DNA from: Candidatus Nanopelagicales bacterium
Lineage (GTDB): Bacteria; Actinomycetota; Actinomycetes; S36-B12
NCBI GenBank assembly: GCA_018402075.1
Contig: JAGYJP010000002.1
Coordinates: 62,001 to 126,000, forward strand
Direction of reading: 5' to 3'
Length of the DNA: 64,000 nt
This document shows positions 62,902-64,000 of the stretch, in pieces. Below the pieces are notes generated by a model. The model had not been told where the DNA came from. It saw nothing but the letters and a program-made list of their open reading frames with translations, and searched no databases. A program made the translations under genes and the position numbers. Each line of letters starts with the position of its first letter. Position 1 is the first letter of the stretch.

Positions 62902-64000
62902 CGACTCAATATCAATTTCGGTACGTTCTCTTGCGGGTGCAGATGGCTCACCAACCGCAATCCCACCTAGGGGCCAATACGTATCTGGAAGATCGAGAAT
63001 GCGTCGCATTGTTAACGGGCAAAATATTGACGATGAAATCCACGCTGACCCGAAATTGTCGGTAGCGATACTGATCAGCATATTTTCAATCGCTGCACCA
63101 CCGGCAATGTGGAACATAGTGCGTTCGCTGTCATTGCGCTGGCCAATATCAAGACCGTCAACAATTGGGTACGTATGTGCACCCGCACCGAGATCAACAA
63201 AAGGAAAAATCACCGTTGGAGCTGAGCGTAAAATATTGCCTCGGCTCACTCTCTTCTCGATTTCCTCAGGTGTGCGACCTTCTGCTGCAAGGTCTGATTT
63301 CCAGGTGTCCTGCATCGCATTAAGTAGCTCCCCTCGGAGGTGATCATTTTCGCCGCGAACTAATACAAGAAAGCGCCATGGCATGGTGTGGTGAGGAGCA
63401 GGGGCGCTCGCTGCTGCGCGCAGCGCGCGTTTAATCACGGCCGCAGGCACGGGTGAGTCGGTGAATGAACGCACGGTTCGCCGGAGGTAGATAGCATCAC
63501 GGGCACCTTCTAGGCGCGCTTCATTGGTGCCCAGTGAAAACAGATCCTCAGATGAGGGACGGATTAAATCCCGTGCAGATTGGCCCCGTGCAGATTGGCC
63601 CCGGTCATCGATGACCCAAGAATCCGCACCGCGTATCACCGCAACGGGTGTCATGCCGCTTTTGGCACGCACCAGTTCACTTGCCGCCGCTAATTGATCT
63701 GCCACTGCAACCATTGTCATCTGGAGTTGTTGTCCAAAAGAATCGGTGGTGCCGGTGAGATCATCGAGTACGTGGACGCCGGAGGCACCGATTGCGTGGT
63801 CGGTCACGCCAAGTCGCCATGCCCGCCCCAGTGTGTCGGTAATAATCACGCCGAGGGTGATTTCCAGGGCGTTCTCCAAGGATTCGCGCAATTCCCGTGC
63901 ACTCGCATCCGGGTTGTGTGGGAGAAGTACCACTGTTCCATCTTCGGTATTGCTGGCATCGACACCGGCAGCAGCCAGTATCAATCCATGTCGCGTTTCG
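62875..64000 (-). CDS. fbiB: Coenzyme F420:L-glutamate ligase FbiB, partial (N-terminus outside window)
   Basis: The visible part carries the end of a CofE-type gamma-glutamyl ligase domain (GLILAAAGVDASNTEDG, IIVITDTLGRAWRLGVTDHAIG-like stretch) and a complete C-terminal nitroreductase-fold domain (RRTVRSFTDSPVPAAVIKRALRAAASAPAPHHTMPWRF and a late WPLGGIAVGEP). FbiB adds the polyglutamate tail of F420. The frame is open to the right edge (…Glu-Thr-Arg-His-Gly), so the ORF's TTG near 63984 is not the start. A 15-base duplication lies in the linker between domains. Confidence 0.92.
   Translation of the reverse strand, partial: ETRHGLILAAAGVDASNTEDGTVVLLPHNPDASARELRESLENALEITLGVIITDTLGRAWRLGVTDHAIGASGVHVLDDLTGTTDSFGQQLQMTMVAVADQLAAASELVRAKSGMTPVAVIRGADSWVIDDRGQSARGQSARDLIRPSSEDLFSLGTNEARLEGARDAIYLRRTVRSFTDSPVPAAVIKRALRAAASAPAPHHTMPWRFLVLVRGENDHLRGELLNAMQDTWKSDLAAEGRTPEEIEKRVSRGNILRSAPTVIFPFVDLGAGAHTYPIVDGLDIGQRNDSERTMFHIAGGAAIENMLISIATDNFGSAWISSSIFCPLTMRRILDLPDTYWPLGGIAVGEPSAPARERTEIDIESLLIRGKTD
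63570..63599 (-). repeat. 15-bp tandem duplication in fbiB
   Basis: Two identical 15-base units at 63570-63584 and 63585-63599 encode GQSAR twice, in frame, in the linker between the two FbiB domains. Confidence 0.9.

Overview
The window reads as a compact chromosomal segment of an actinobacterium. The grounds are actinobacterial gene types (a CofE-nitroreductase FbiB for coenzyme F420, an acyl-CoA carboxylase epsilon subunit, a TIGR03089-type protein, BMP-type nucleoside transport, LCP wall-polymer transfer), many GTG/TTG starts, and about twenty genes whose start codon lies 6-7 bases after a TANNNT box, the pattern of leaderless transcription. Intergenic space is small and several convergent genes overlap at their 3' ends, so a streamlined aquatic lineage (Nanopelagicales-like) is plausible; that placement is inference. 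No rRNA, tRNA, CRISPR array, insertion sequence or prophage was seen.

Layout. 1-9.4 kb: the end of NADP-isocitrate dehydrogenase, a CNNM/CorC membrane protein, trpS, a D,D-carboxypeptidase, a succinate-semialdehyde-type dehydrogenase and the sdhCDAB operon. 9.4-9.7 kb: an intergenic region with a 22-bp tandem repeat array between the divergent sdh operon and a methylmalonyl-CoA mutase-type gene. 11.4-30.5 kb: a nucleoside uptake and breakdown district made of a nucleoside hydrolase, BMP lipoprotein, ABC ATPase, two permeases, cytidine deaminase, pyrimidine-nucleoside phosphorylase, cupin, adenosine deaminase, deoC, a paired aldehyde dehydrogenase, a phosphopentomutase candidate and purine nucleoside phosphorylase. 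It is interrupted by toxin-antitoxin modules (two with PIN toxins, one relBE with a linked XRE regulator). 31-36.9 kb: acyl-CoA carboxylase (alpha, beta, epsilon), maf, birA and a PH-domain protein. 36.9-39.5 kb: GtrA-type protein, purK, purE and a CoA-binding protein. 39.5-64 kb: a cell-surface polymer locus with UDP-glucose dehydrogenase, several glycosyltransferases, a nucleotidyltransferase, a CDP-glycerol glycerophosphotransferase-like protein, an ABC-2 exporter, a sulfotransferase-like protein, two CDP-alcohol phosphotransferases, an LCP protein, a large amidase/SpoIID protein, manC and fbiB.

How the parts fit. Propionyl-CoA made by breakdown pathways can be carboxylated by the carboxylase, which BirA biotinylates, and isomerised by the mutase to succinyl-CoA, which enters the cycle through sdh and icd. 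Nucleosides are imported, deaminated and phosphorolysed; deoxyribose 5-phosphate is split by DeoC and the acetaldehyde is probably oxidised by the adjacent dehydrogenase pair. The surface locus probably builds a phosphopolyol-containing glycan, exports it through Wzm and attaches it to the wall by LCP.

The most unusual items are a Wzt-position ABC ATPase that has lost the key residues of all four catalytic motifs, ten identical 18-bp repeats encoding a His/Asp-rich segment in the amidase/SpoIID protein, the 22-bp array between sdh and the mutase, a split ALDH16-like pair beside deoC, matching CGTAA-N8-TTACG operator candidates before relBE and before its XRE neighbour, and repeated in-frame 15-bp tandem duplications.
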